The notes under the pieces were generated by a model. It did no database searches and was not told the DNA's origin. It saw only the letters and a list, made by a program, of their open reading frames with translations. Both the position numbers and the translations under genes were made by a program. Positions 44,765-56,129 of a stretch of DNA of 64,000 nucleotides are shown here, piece by piece. Source of the stretch: Sepioteuthis lessoniana (Eukaryota; Mollusca; Cephalopoda; Myopsida; Loliginidae); assembly GCA_963585895.1 (NCBI GenBank), contig OY757934.1:32988712-33052711 (forward strand), read 5' to 3'. Each line of letters starts with the position of its first letter. The stretch's first letter is position 1.

Positions 44765-45110
44765 AAAGGTATTTGTCGTATGTCCCACCAAACGGGCTTT
44801 TTTTGAGGTGGATCCAGGTACAGACAAGCCTGGCAGTCCCCAAAATGCCTCAGGCCCCGTCGGCATTCATCTAAAATGTGGCGCCTCAGGCACCAGCAGA
44901 TAAACCTAGCCCCTCCTGGGGGACGGCTTCCTGAGGCTCGAGGAATGACAGTCTTGGTTGCGTGACACGAATGATTGGCCTCTCCGGCACCTGCGTCAGG
45001 CAGCCTCGGCTGACTACCGAATCTAGAGTCGTGACTCACCCTACTAGATTCGAGCCGCTGATATCACGACCGGCCGAAGTGTGCCCCATCTACTGGATCC
45101 AGCCACTTAA
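44765..45110. repeat. GC-rich interspersed repeat, family I, copy 2
   Basis: Matches the 4880-5110 part of copy 1 (ccccgtcggcattc, ggcgcctcaggc, gataaacc(c/t)a(a/g)cccctcc). It lies 12 bases after the RTE 3' end. A tRNA B-box-like ggctcgaatct lies on the minus strand near 45043. Confidence 0.65.
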
Positions 45111-45654
45111 ATCAACAAATTGTAACTATAACCACATAACATTTTCTTTATTTTTTTTAAGCTAATACCACGAAGACAATTGCTGTTTAGTTTACTAGTA
45201 CAGTGCTTTTTCAGTCAATGGCACCGAAAACGGAAGGCACTACTGACAAAAGGTACCACAGACAGAAGACACCGATGAGTGAAGGTGTAGATGCCTTTTA
45301 AATTCCATAAAAAGTAAATAAATACCTTCCTGCATTCCATGAAAAACAGTTCTTATCGCAGCTCCCAAGTGACTTTAACAAACGATAGCGCCTTCGTTCG
45401 CTTCTACCACCAGATACAAATACCATTCAGAACATATTCTTTCGGAACCAAGCTATCTTATCGCACATACACATCAAAGGATAACCCAAACAAGTCATTC
45501 ATGAACTCACTGAGCACAGAAACCTTTTAAATATAAGTGATTGACAACGAACTAGGCAAGAGTGACAAAACAAGGATGTTGCTTTGAAAGGCCAAACCTT
45601 ATTATGACGAATCGTAAATCGAAAAAAGCGTACGGCAAACAATCGCTGCGGCCG
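45111..45654. other. Unassigned spacer
   Basis: A short duplicated 'aaggcac'/'aggtacc' region near 45230. No gene is supported. Confidence 0.35.
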
Positions 45655-46075
45655 GATGGTAATTGTTGGAGCAGGTCTGGATAGCTGGTACAAGACTGGT
45701 ATTCGTTGGATAGGTGGTCGCTGGTGAATGACTGGTATCTGCTGGTGCAGGTAGGTTGTTGCTGGTCCAGGACTGGTACTTGTTGGTATCTGCTGGTGCA
45801 GAAAGGTGATCGCTGGTGCAGGAAGGCGGTCGCTGGTTCGGGACTGGTAGTCGTTGGTGTCTGCTGGTGCAGGAAGGTGGTCGCTGGTGTAGGACTGGCA
45901 GCTGCTGGTGCAGAACTGGTAATCGCTGTTGCAGGAAGGTCACCGATGCAGGGCTGGCAGCTGCTGGTGCAGAACTGGTAATCGCTGTCGCGGGGAAGTA
46001 GCCGCCGGTGCAGGAGTGGTAGTTGCTGCTGCAGTGAAGTAGTCGCTGGTGCAAAAATGTAGCTGCTGGTGCTGT
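45655..46075. repeat. GC-rich minisatellite, ~20-bp units
   Basis: Repeats of gctggtgcaggaaggtggtc and gctggtgcaggactggtag in irregular order. Open frames here are by-products of the repeat. Confidence 0.9.
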
Positions 46076-46865
46076 CTCAAAGAGTATTAGACTTTCTGAA
46101 TTATATCCTGAAAAGGGCTGTTAGATTGAGAGGCTGGTAGTTGTGTCTGCTGCATTGTGCCGTCTCAGGAGATGTTTGGATAGACTTTCTAAGTAGCCCT
46201 GAAAAGGTCTTTTAAGCTAAGAGTCTGGCAATCTTCCTGCGTCGTCTGCGGTTGGAATCAGGACGTCTGGTTTAGGGGAAGCCTTGAGCAGTCCTCGTGG
46301 GCAGCTGCTGCTGATTAGGCTTCAGTCGTAGAACGACCAGGGGGAGAATCTGGTTTCTCCCACATCCTCGGCTGGCGTCCAGCCCAACTGATTTGACCCA
46401 GTTTGATACCGCTGCTTTTATAGCTACTGTTCGCGATTACGCTATGTGGTCTATGTTGGATGACCTTGGTTATTATTACTATATTATAGTGAGAAACTTC
46501 ATTCTAATTCGGTCATGTGTTTTTAAATACTACCTATTTTGTCCATTAGTGGAAGACTGTCCTTAGAAAAACAGGCTGAATTTAATATTTAAAAAAAAAG
46601 TTCTGTGCGGAGCAATTTAGTCCCTTAACGATTTTTTCCTAACTACTATTAGCTGACGACATCAGTGACTCATCATTTTTAGGAATGGGATGTGTTTGTT
46701 TTGTTTTTGTTTGGGTTATGAGTTATCGGTCGACTATGATAGCCCTCTGAACTAAGATAAATATATTAATTCTACCTCATTGTTAATTCTATTTTTGCTT
46801 TTTTACCATTTCTTCCGACCCTGTTACTCAAGCAAGTAGTACGATATCCTGGTCAGCAAGTCACC

Positions 46866-46924
<59 letters not shown>

Positions 46925-47454
46925 TTGTCTCTTCTCTGTGTTACCATACGTGATTATAACAAACCCTGATTTAAAAAAGACCTATTAATTTCTGTATAAA
47001 GTCGTGAAACAGTAAAAAAAATGTAACAACTGTGTAGACATAGTCGCAGAATAATTACAAAACATTCGAGTCTTTCCAATAAGTTTCAAGACATGAAAGA
47101 TTTTAAAATGATTTTAGAATTTAATCACCGCCCATTGCTTTTTAAGACTATTAAGCTTTGTACAAGTTCTAGAAATACCTTAAACAAGCCTGCAACCATG
47201 TTCGTAATTTGAATCTTTTTAATAAGTTGCCCTAGATATTTTCAAAGTGTTTAAAATTATCAAATAAAACTCTAAAACTATCCCTTTTAACGCTTATTAA
47301 AAATAAACCGAAAACAGCACTAATAACACTTACAGATTTTATAAAATTCCAGCTGTCAATCGAAACATTGTTAAAAATTTTAGAATGTTCAGTTGTTAAC
47401 CAAGATATTATTGAAATTTTTGGAATGTTATTAAGCCTCGTATTATGCGCTTTT
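46076..47454. other. Unassigned spacer with (CT)n
   Basis: A pure (CT)n run at 46868-46922. A phrase aaaacaggctgaattta near 46569 recurs at 23641. No gene is supported. Confidence 0.45.
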
Positions 47455-48390
47455 AGCGAGGAAGAGTGTTAAGTTAGTTCCTCGCTACATTGTTGGAAAA
47501 TAAAGGAGAATAACGTTTTTCAAGTCTGTAAGTTGCGTGTTTGTAATGGCTGTATGTTCGTAAATGAAGGTTGTGTGTTCATTTCAGTCAGATCACCATT
47601 TTTAGTGATGAAGAATTGTTACGTTAGTATCTCGTTATATTGTTGGAAAATAAAGGAGAAGAACAAAGATGCCGTTAGGTTTTCAAGAAGGTTTAATGGC
47701 AGCCAGAATAAAGGGTACCTTTATGCTGCAAGTCTCGTAGGAAGGGAGGAAGGATATAGTTATTGAGTTGAGAAGGAATTATAGCATCTAAATGCCTGAG
47801 TAGAATGTGCGTCGCTGCAGTCAAGGCAATGCTGAATGTCTGAGCGAAAAATGCGTCGCTATAGACATAGCAAAAGTCGTGTTTGCTGTTTAAGGACAGG
47901 AATGATGTAGTCACCCATAAATGTGTGGAACTGGTTGCTGTAGGAGAGAGACATGAAAGTCTCCAGAGAAGGTTGCCCAGGAATGCGGTAGTTGGATGTC
48001 TGAGCGCAATTGCGTGTCGCTGTAGACATAGCAAAAGTTAGAGGCGACATAAAGGTGTTCCTGTAAGTGGCAGATTACGCGCATTTAATTCATGTTCAAA
48101 TGGGAACCCTTAGTCTAAGAGGGTAGACTCAAAAGGTACATAAATTAGACGGCTTTCCTCTTGGTGTTGTGATTTTGCTGCTATGAAGGGAGCGGACAGA
48201 AAGTACGCCCGTCCTGCTCGAAAGGTTCTGAGGAAGAGATAGTTTGGCCGGCTTTCAACATTTTTATGTTGTCCGGGAAAATGGTCCAGACTGAATAGAA
48301 TAAGTCAACCTCATTGGGGGAAAATATGCGACGACCATAACGGTCAAATTAATTTACGCGCCTAACAAAAATACGAAGTTCTTTCTGCTA
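47455..48390 (+). mobile_element. Family F element, copy 3, with duplicated 5' part
   Basis: Starts agcgagg with the paired cctcgct (5' hairpin) and ends ttctttctgcta. The segment cattgttggaaaataaagga appears at about 47490 and 47639, so the 5' end is duplicated by about 150 bases. The minus-strand frame (47859-48050) again reads FMGDYIIPVLKQQTRLLL. Confidence 0.75.
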
Positions 48391-48827
48391 CACGCGTGAT
48401 ACACAATAACAAGTCTGCAACTCGTAATTCTAATTTAATACATTCGAGACATTAAAAAATATTAATAAAAATTAATTAATAAAAATTATTGATTTAATAT
48501 TTTGATTGTAGAGCTTTTTTTAAAATTTAGTTTTCAAAAGAGCTAAAAACAATCCTTTGTAACATTTTATTCATTGCTTACTAAAAATAATTTTGACATA
48601 TGCGACTAGTTAGTCCACGTTGAAAGCACAGTAAGGATAACCGGTAGCCGAAAATTTTACGCCTTATTTTTCTGATGTAGATTTCATTGGGAAAAGGGAA
48701 AAGTTGTGATAGACGGATAAAAGCCGCTACATTTACCAAATATGGATGTTTTTGTTCACATGCACTATTTCAAACATCATTCTTTTTCCACTGTGTGGGG
48801 ATTCAAATGAAACTAAAAAAATAAATG
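48391..48827. other. Unassigned spacer
   Basis: No gene or repeat is recognised. Confidence 0.4.
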
Positions 48828-49310
48828 CAAAAAGTAACAGTTTCCTCGTAGGCCTCTACCAGGAAGCGAAATCGAGGCAAGTCTAAAAAAAACCCAAAGA
48901 GAAATTCTTCCTCATTAAGCATTTATCACTTCTACTGAAAGAACCTTTTTCTCTCTGCTGCTGGTGGGAAGAGCACTTGCCTGCTAAATCCAGAACTTAG
49001 CAGCGCAATGCGTCTCTCCTACTTGTAGAGGCTTCTATTAAACATACCTACTAAACACGACAAACCTCAAACTTGTAATTGCCAAAATGATTCTATAATA
49101 TACTTAAACGCTTTATCTCTTTCCTTCCGTCATTAATTCTCTTGTAGCTTCTGCTGACAAAAGAAGACAACGAGTAAATGGGCTAAGAAGAAAAAAAGGA
49201 GTCAAATATGAAACCTAAGAATTTCGCAACATATCAACAAATACCAACAATTCGCCACCGACAACCCCGAAATAAAACCTTTCTTATGTCTCATGCCTGC
49301 ATAATACAGC
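48828..49310. repeat. Family H interspersed repeat, copy 2
   Basis: Shares aaaagtaacagtttcc, gcctctaccaggaagcgaaa and ctctctgctgctggtgggaa with copy 1 in the same order. Confidence 0.6.
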
Positions 49311-49988
49311 AATGGTGAGTTAATTGTCGGTAAGTAGGTCAATAATATTTTTTCAATTTCGTCGAAATTCTTTTAAATATTAATAGTCCGACAAGAAAAC
49401 ACGGGCACAATCTGATCGTTTGCATAAAGTATTCATGATAGCAACCACGTCATATACCAATATCAGAAGCAATTATCTTCTTCTTTTATTGCTCTAGAGA
49501 TTGGATAAGTAATTGTTTGGATATTATTATTATGACTGGTTCCTTCTTTTTATTGATAGTTATGACATAGAACATTGAAAGAAACTGAGGCGAAGGAACA
49601 ACGATTTGAAATATGTTCCCTACAAATATATTTATTACAGCATCTCCTAATGGATCGACGGATGGGATTTTTAACTTCATGACCAGTTGAGGATTTGTAC
49701 GAGGACATATTATTTGGTAAATATGTTTGGTACTCCAAAATTTATGTTGTAGTTTAGTATATGTTTTGCTTAGTGGTATGTAGTTGGTGTTTAGAAAAAG
49801 GCACATGGAGACAAATGTAGTAAATGAAGTAATGATATGAAAGATGTGTAAACGATATGAAACGGCGCGGACAAAAGGAACATTCAAAACAAGCGGCATA
49901 AATAAAACAAATTTATATCTTAACAATACATACAATGAAACATTTAAACCATTACTATGGTTCTATGATTATTCGTGAAAATATACTC
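49311..49988. other. Unassigned spacer with long minus-strand frame
   Basis: A 149-codon minus frame (49486-49935) is open but hydrophobic and AT-driven, with no recognised motif. It is left uncalled. Confidence 0.35.
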
Positions 49989-49989
49989 T

Positions 49990-50023
<34 letters not shown>

Positions 50024-50036
50024 GCGTGTGTGTGTG
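49989..50036. repeat. Alternating TG/CG tract, Z-DNA-type
   Basis: 48 bases of strict pyrimidine-purine alternation. TG runs surround a cgcgcgcgcacgcgcg core. Confidence 0.95.
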
Positions 50037-51200
50037 ACTAACACAACTAAAACTATAAAAGTACTAAATGATAAAGTTTCCTATGCATGTTGACTACGTA
50101 TTTTTAACTGTTCGTTTCTTTCTGTGATTCGACGCAATTGCTGTTTTCGAGGCTGGAAAAAGTCTCACAGACAAGGTATACTGAAAAAAGGAATGTTTGC
50201 ATGGCCTATACATTTTGTGGCATTTGACGGCTGTTGGTGAATATGAGAGAGTTATAGTATTCTCTCTGGAAGTCACACTGGAGAGAGTGTGTTAGCCCTG
50301 CAAGTGAAAATGAAAAAGAGAAAGAGTGTTTGAAGACGAAGTATTTATACAAAATACGTGTCTTGAAGTCGGCTCCAAAAACGCGGGACGAAATTCAAAT
50401 GAGGACGTAGTTTTAAATACTGACCACGTGGTTCTCCTTGCCAATGGTTTCCCGAGACTGATTGTTTATGTGGGTCCGCCATCTTTATTTCGGGAACAAG
50501 TGGCATACCACCCATTTTAAATTATAGGAGTGTAAGTCCTATAGATTCAAGTGTTTGGTTGAAATTATCAGCCCACCAAACTGCCAATATTGGTGTTTCT
50601 GTTGGCTGTGATTGTTCGCAAATTCCGTTTTCGTAAAGCTTTTGAGCAACCTCAACTGCCGTTTCACTCTCACAAACAATATCCCATATGTGAAAGAATA
50701 ATTATAGATAACTTCGGTCCTGTAATATTGTGTAGACCAACACCCAAAAGAAAATGTTTCAATGTAACCACTTTGCAATTTGTCACACAAAAATTAAATC
50801 AGATATATTAGTCTCTTGACAGGCAATATTTAAAGTTAAATAAAAAAAATTTTTAAAAAATGTTTGCATAGTAGGATAGTCTTTTTCTGTATCTGTTACA
50901 TAGCCGTCTCACCATCTTCATGTTCTTACTCTACCAATGGCCGATTCTTATTTTGATTCCACGCTGTTCCTCTTTCTTCACTGCTCCACGCTGTTTTTCT
51001 CTTCACTTGAATTTTGATAATGGGAACACTTATTTGTGTGCACACTTTTCAAAATTCATCTTAGACGTTTCATACATAACCGACTCGTACAAAAATTGGA
51101 AATTTGCCGTTGGACCATTGATAGAAATTTATGACCGCACTATCCAGCAGCTTCAGGATACATTATTCAAAGTTAGAATCAAATTTCTAATTCCTCTATG
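50037..51200. other. Unassigned, coding-like traces
   Basis: Several 60-130 codon frames on both strands (50326-50520, 50539-50790 minus, 50920-51315). Composition is less AT-rich, but no family signature is seen. The last frame reads into a family E element. Confidence 0.3.
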
Positions 51201-51638
51201 CCCAGTCGGCTGGGGCTGTAGAATACACCGACTGCTTCTCTGCAGAGGAGTAAGACCCCCCCCAAAGAGTGTCCTAGATATGACACTAAATGATCTGATG
51301 GTGAGGTTCCAGTGATGCTGGAGCTTTGGGGAATGCGGAGTACCCCTTCATTGCCATCGCTCTCAGGTCCACTCTAGCCCGGAATGGTAACACATAAGAG
51401 TTCTATCTATGGGTTATATAGAACTAAACCGTGGTTTGAGCGTACTGTTTTTTTGCATTTAAACTGAGTATTTATGCTAAGCTGAATTGTTTAAAATAGA
51501 ACTGTTTCGACATTTAAACTGCATACTTATATTAAACTGAATTGCTCGAAACGGAACTGTTTTGACATCCAATCTGTGTACCTATCCTAAACTAAATTAT
51601 CTGAAATAAAACTGTTTTGACATTAACTCTGTGTATTA
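51201..51638 (+). mobile_element. Family E element 10, 3'-incomplete
   Basis: Complete body from cccagtcggctggggctgta, followed by about four internal repeat units. It is cut off by element 11, with no shared tail of its own. Confidence 0.85.
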
Positions 51639-52306
51639 CCCAGTCAGCTGGGGCTGTAGAATACACCGACTGCACCTCTACAGAGGGGTAAGACCCCCCC
51701 CCAAGGAGTGTCCTGGATACGACACTAAATGATCTGATGGTGAGGTTCCAGTAATGCAGGAGCTTTGGAGAATGCGGACCACCTCTTCATTGCCCACTCT
51801 GGCCCGGAATAGCAGCACCTGATTGGGCCCTATCTATGGGTTAAATAGAACTAACTGCATACTTTGGCTAAACTGAATTGTTTGAATAAGAACTGTTTGA
51901 CTAAATTGAATAGCTTGAAATGAAAATGTCTTTGACAATTAAATTGTACTAACATTTAAACAGCGTGCTTATGCTAAACTGAATTGTTTGAAATGGAACG
52001 GTTTTTGACATTGAAACTCTACTTACACAAAACTGATTTGTTTATAGAACTGTTTTGGCATTTAACTGTGTGTAAACAAAACCTGTACTTATACTAAACT
52101 GAAGTAGCTGAATTAGAACAGTTTGACTAAACTGAATAGCTTGAAATAGAAATGTTTTTGACAATTAAACTGTGTACTCATGTTTTTGACAATTAAACTG
52201 TGTACTAAATTGTTCGAAATATAAGTGACTATTTGCATAAAAATGGATTTGGCGTTAAATGACCTACAAACGTTGATATGCCATAAAATCCAACCAACCA
52301 ACCAAC
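51639..52306 (+). mobile_element. Family E element 11, long form
   Basis: Complete body, seven or more internal repeat units, then the shared tail ending in a (CCAA)n-like run (aaaatccaaccaaccaacca). Directly abuts element 10 in the same orientation. Confidence 0.85.
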
Positions 52307-52403
52307 ATCTAACTCCTCCAATGAAAGCCAAGCATTCACTTACAACGTTTTAATCTTTCTGAAATAATAAACTTCATACCATATAAAAGATTCAGCCAAT
52401 CTA

Positions 52404-53091
52404 TTATTTATCAGACGGAGGCCTAGCTGGGTGGTCTAATTTTAATGCATATTCAAGGATATCTTCTTGAATATACTCGGCTGCTTGTTGAACTATTGCT
52501 GTTTTGTTTTTAACCACTGCTGTTAAATTCAGCCCTGGTGTTTTACCATCAATTTCCGTAAACGTTAAATTATCAAAGTCTTTGACTAACATTTTTTAAA
52601 GTTTATTTCAATAGCTTTTTTTTCAATTTCGTGTCCAAAACCAGTTCCGCAAAACTCATCAAGTAGTGTCATTGACACAGTTTTGCAGCAATCAAGAATT
52701 GCCTCATAATTTCCTATAGTCATTTTCCTATCATCATCATCATCCATAATGTTTATTTCTTCTGAGATATAATGGGTTTATTCTATGTAATATTGTTTAT
52801 GGGTTATAAGTTCCTTTACAACGAAATCAACCTCTTGTATTTGCATAAGATCACAGTCATTCTTTATTTCTGCCACTTCTTTCATCTTCAGTGCTGTATC
52901 GGCGGTTGTAATCGTGTATGGAAGATTGATCTTTTTCTTTATAGGTTTTTCTTCTTTTTTTTTTTACATACGAAACAAACATTTGCAAAATTTTCCGAGG
53001 TTGAGGGCAATCCTTCATTGCTGATTTGTTTAGTTACTCTTCGTGGCACTTCTGATTTACGTTTCCGATCACTTGAAATTAGTGCAAATTC
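52404..53091 (-). pseudogene. Broken coding cluster, unrecognised Cys-containing protein
   Basis: Four short minus-strand frames lie end to end: 52939-53091, 52778-52946, 52586-52747 and 52404-52592. They read as consecutive parts of one protein-like sequence. The first holds ENFANVCFVCKKKK, a C-x-x-C pair next to a Lys-rich stretch. The second holds TALKMKEVAEIKND and ELITHKQYYIE. The third begins with an Asp run, and the fourth contains AAEYIQEDILEYALKL. The composition is unlike the AT-rich surroundings. The order C-x-x-C, helix, H-x-x-x-Y recalls an uncharacterised repeated gene family in invertebrates, but I cannot name it or say whether it belongs to a mobile element. It looks inactive. 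Confidence 0.4.
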
Positions 53092-53144
53092 TTATGACAC
53101 GGTTCAATATGTATTCATCTATTTTTTTTATTTGCCGTATTTGA

Positions 53145-53484
53145 CGGAATATAGGGCGCACATTTTTGCTAAAAATATCTTTTAAAATTCCCCTTCGTCT
53201 TATATACTACATGTTTAAAATTTGCGATAGTCGGCCGAAATTAGCTACCTGGCAACTCCTATTAGCTTAGACTTTAGAGTAACTTTCATATACCTATTGT
53301 CATTTAAAAGGCTATTATGCAGATTAAAAGTGTTACCATTAATAATATACATTATATTAATTTCATCACACTATTAGTACTTTGTTTTTTAGGGGGTTTT
53401 TTGTTGTTGTTTTTTCTTGATCTGCCCTGCTGAAATTAGGGTGCGCCTTATACACCCAAGCATCTTATATGTCGTCAAATACAG
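53145..53484. mobile_element. MITE-like element, GTATTTGACG termini
   Basis: Left end ccgtatttgacggaatatag and the reverse complement of the right end ctgtatttgacgacatataa match. The inner parts (ggcgcac and gcgcctta) also pair. No transposase is present, and target duplications are not clear. Confidence 0.65.
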
Positions 53485-53624
53485 TACATCAAAGCCATTG
53501 TCAAGGATCGATGAACACTGTTCTGCTGGTTGGTTTTCCCCAATTACGTCCAGCCTAATTCTTTTAGCTTCAAATAACCTTTCGTATTGGTTCTCTTATT
53601 GACCTTTCAGATCAGAATATTCGG

Positions 53625-53850
53625 GAGAGTCTCCGTGGCGTTGTGGCCAACATCTGGACTGCGACACCGTAGTAAGCGAGTTTTAACTCCAGTCGCGCTT
53701 TAACATTTACTTTTGGACTAATACCCTTGAGAAAGGTATGAACCCCCTTATACATCTCCATATATTGGTAAAATAGCAGCACTACTGTTCTTTAACAGGG
53801 TTGGCTTTGGTATCAAATAACCCACGCAGGCTGATATGCCCATCAAAAAC
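53625..53850 (+). mobile_element. tRNA-derived SINE, family C, copy 2 (old)
   Basis: Diverged head (gtctccgtggcgttgtggcc), central block (aatacccttgagaaaggtat) and shared tail ending near 53850. Confidence 0.75.
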
Positions 53851-53867
53851 AAAGAAACTAAAATTAT

Positions 53868-53958
53868 CTATGAGTTAAATAGTACCTCTACAGTCTTTTT
53901 ACAAGGAGGGCATAGGCATTAAATAACCACCGAGGGTTGATATGCCATTAAAAAATAA
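53868..53958 (+). mobile_element. Family C 3' fragment
   Basis: Only the end of the central block (gagttaaatagtacc) and the shared tail (gttgatatgccattaaaa) remain, just after copy 2. Confidence 0.7.
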
Positions 53959-54919
53959 CAAAGAAAAGAAAAATCTGAATTTTCCACTATTTTCTGATTG
54001 TAATTACATATTCCAGCTTTAAAGTCCAAGATGTATAGAAATTTCAGTATTCAGTATACAAATTCCACTGATTAGATATCTATAAAGTCTGAAAATATTT
54101 AGGTATTTTGTCTTTTAATTGGTAACGTCAGGTTACCAAATACCAGATTTTATTTCTTCAGCAATAATAAATCTTAAAAGAAACAAAACTGAATAAGAAT
54201 AAACCCTGGGATAAATGAAACTTGAATTAAGATCGATAAGGTTTCAGTTACTGTCATATATACAAACAATACGCAAAAGAAAAGAAAAAACACTATAAAA
54301 TAATCATTCAGGATTAATTGTTGAATAGTGAATTTGTAGTGGGTGAACCCATTGAAGTTACAATGGCCCCTTAAAGGGATATTTCTTCTTTATTGTTTAA
54401 GCTTTCGTAATAGAACTTAAGGTTTTATATTTCAATTGCACTTTTATTTATAAGTATGCGTATATAAAGTAAAGGTCTTTTCTTCCAACTTCTGGCTACT
54501 ATTTTATCCACCTACCTCAAACTGTGTGGAAATAGAAATATCAAACATTATCGGTAGTCAACTGTCAGATGAAACATCCAAGAGTTTTTCTGGGGGAATT
54601 ACCGAGTACCTTTTTCTGTTAGTTTTAAACCAGAAAAATGGTTTCTAATCCAAATCAGCTGTTCCGATTTCTCCTTCAGGTTAGAGTAGTAATTAAAACC
54701 AAATTGGTCAAATGTCTCTCTATGATCAACTTTTCTAAAGCTATCTGCATGTCGTCACGGAAGAAAAGAAAAGCATTCACAAAAGGAAAGTAGGTGCTTG
54801 TTAAGATGAGTGGCTTTCCGGTAGAAAAAAGTAATTTGCGGAGTTGCAGGATCTATTCCACAGGTAAGCCAAAAACTTTGTTGTACATGTTCAGAATTGT
54901 GGTGTCCTTGCCATGTAAA
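53959..54919. other. Unassigned spacer
   Basis: No gene is supported. A minus-strand stretch near 54570-54860 is somewhat protein-like but not recognised. Confidence 0.3.
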
Positions 54920-54921
54920 TA

Positions 54922-55853
54922 CGGGGTGCCTTCAATAAGTTTCCAGACTTTTTTTGTACCGGCATTTAAAATTGTCGCAGACTCTTGAAAATTCAGTATG
55001 TTATCGCTATACATCTTATGAGATGACTGACCAATTTTTTATGATTTCAGGTTCAAATGAACAGCTACAGCAGAAATTGGAATACTCCCTACAAAAGCCT
55101 GATTGTCACAGCTGGTGAATTTCAAAAATGCAATCTGGACGTGAGGACACTTTAGAAGAACGATATGCAAAAAAATTCTGCTTTAAACTTGGAAAAAATG
55201 CTGCCACAGAAACGTATGGAATGCTTCAGACTGCTTTTCGACCATCTTGCATGAATCGAGCATCCGTTTTTTTTTTAGTGGCATAAGAGATTCAAGGAAG
55301 GCACGGAGTCTGTGAGGGATGATGAGAGGTGTGGGAGGAGTAAGGAAGTCAATACACCAGAGTTGATTGGCCAAAGAGTTAGGGTTAGGGTTAGGGTTAC
55401 TATGTTGAGGTTTTAAGGGAGTTCAGAAAGAGATACCCTCGGAAGAGCCCAGCACTCTTCAAATCGGGTCAATGGCATTTCCACCAGGACAATGCACCAG
55501 TCCACAACTCCATCCTTGTCACAGACTATTTCACCAAGATGGGCATCAAGTCAGTTTCTCACCTTCCTTATAGTCCAGACCTTGTTCACTGTACACTTTT
55601 GGTTATTCCCTAAGCTCAGAGGTTGTCGTTATGAGACAATTGAGATGATGAAAGAGGTTGTGACGAAGGTCATTGACACGCTCACACAAGAGGACTTCCA
55701 TTGGACGTTCCAGAAGTTGTTGGAACGGTACAACAAGTGTATTGCATTGCAGCCGGGTGAGATTACTTCGAAGGGGACTAGAGTTTCATGTGTGTACTAT
55801 CAATAAAAGTGCCCATACGAAAAAAAGTCTGGAAACTTATTTAATGATCCTCG
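54922..55853 (+). mobile_element. mariner transposon, internally deleted
   Basis: Terminal inverted repeats (aataagtttccagacttttt near each end) and TA at 54920-54921 and 55854-55855 define the ends. The transposase is in pieces. The N-terminal part reads ERYAKKFCFKLGKNAATETY and FRPSCMNRAS (55165-55265). The C-terminal part reads WHFHQDNAPVHNSILVTDYF and HLPYSPDL (55470-55575), then ETIEMMKEVVTKVIDTLTQE and LERYNKC (55640-55740). The segment between about 55370 and 55430, where the first catalytic aspartate should lie, is missing, and several frame changes are present. It is 932 bp against about 1.3 kb for intact relatives. Confidence 0.85.
55377..55401 (+). repeat. Short telomere-like (GGTTAG)n run in mariner
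   Basis: Three to four GGTTAG units (agggttagggttagggtta) at the internal deletion point of the mariner. Confidence 0.8.
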
Positions 55854-55855
55854 TA

Positions 55856-56129
55856 TATTCAGTCCAATTTGCTTAATAAATCTTTCTGCATTTCAAGCCA
55901 ATCTATGTCTTCAAATAAAGTGCCATGCAGCAATCCGAGTTCTGATAGAAAGAGGTGCAGAACTGGATTTTTTGCTTATCTGATAGCAGATGCTGGGTTA
56001 AAAAGAATATCTCTTCAGATACAAGACTTGAAATTCAACATGTGAAAAAATTGACATGTAGTGACTAGAAAAATAGAAATAAAATGGACAAAATAAAATA
56101 AGATCAAGAAGTGCAGAAATTCCCAAAAG
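55856..56129. other. Unassigned spacer
   Basis: No gene or repeat is recognised. Confidence 0.4.

Noticed and set aside
45602-46054. 150-codon minus frame in the minisatellite
   Set aside because: Pure by-product of a 20-bp repeat, with no start context or homology.
49486-49935. 149-codon minus frame as a membrane protein gene
   Set aside because: Hydrophobicity is explained by AT-rich codons. There is no motif, the start is arbitrary and nothing supports transcription.
50920-51315. Host gene ending inside family E (exonised SINE)
   Set aside because: The frame has no recognised domain upstream, and its last third is simply the SINE. It would need transcript evidence.
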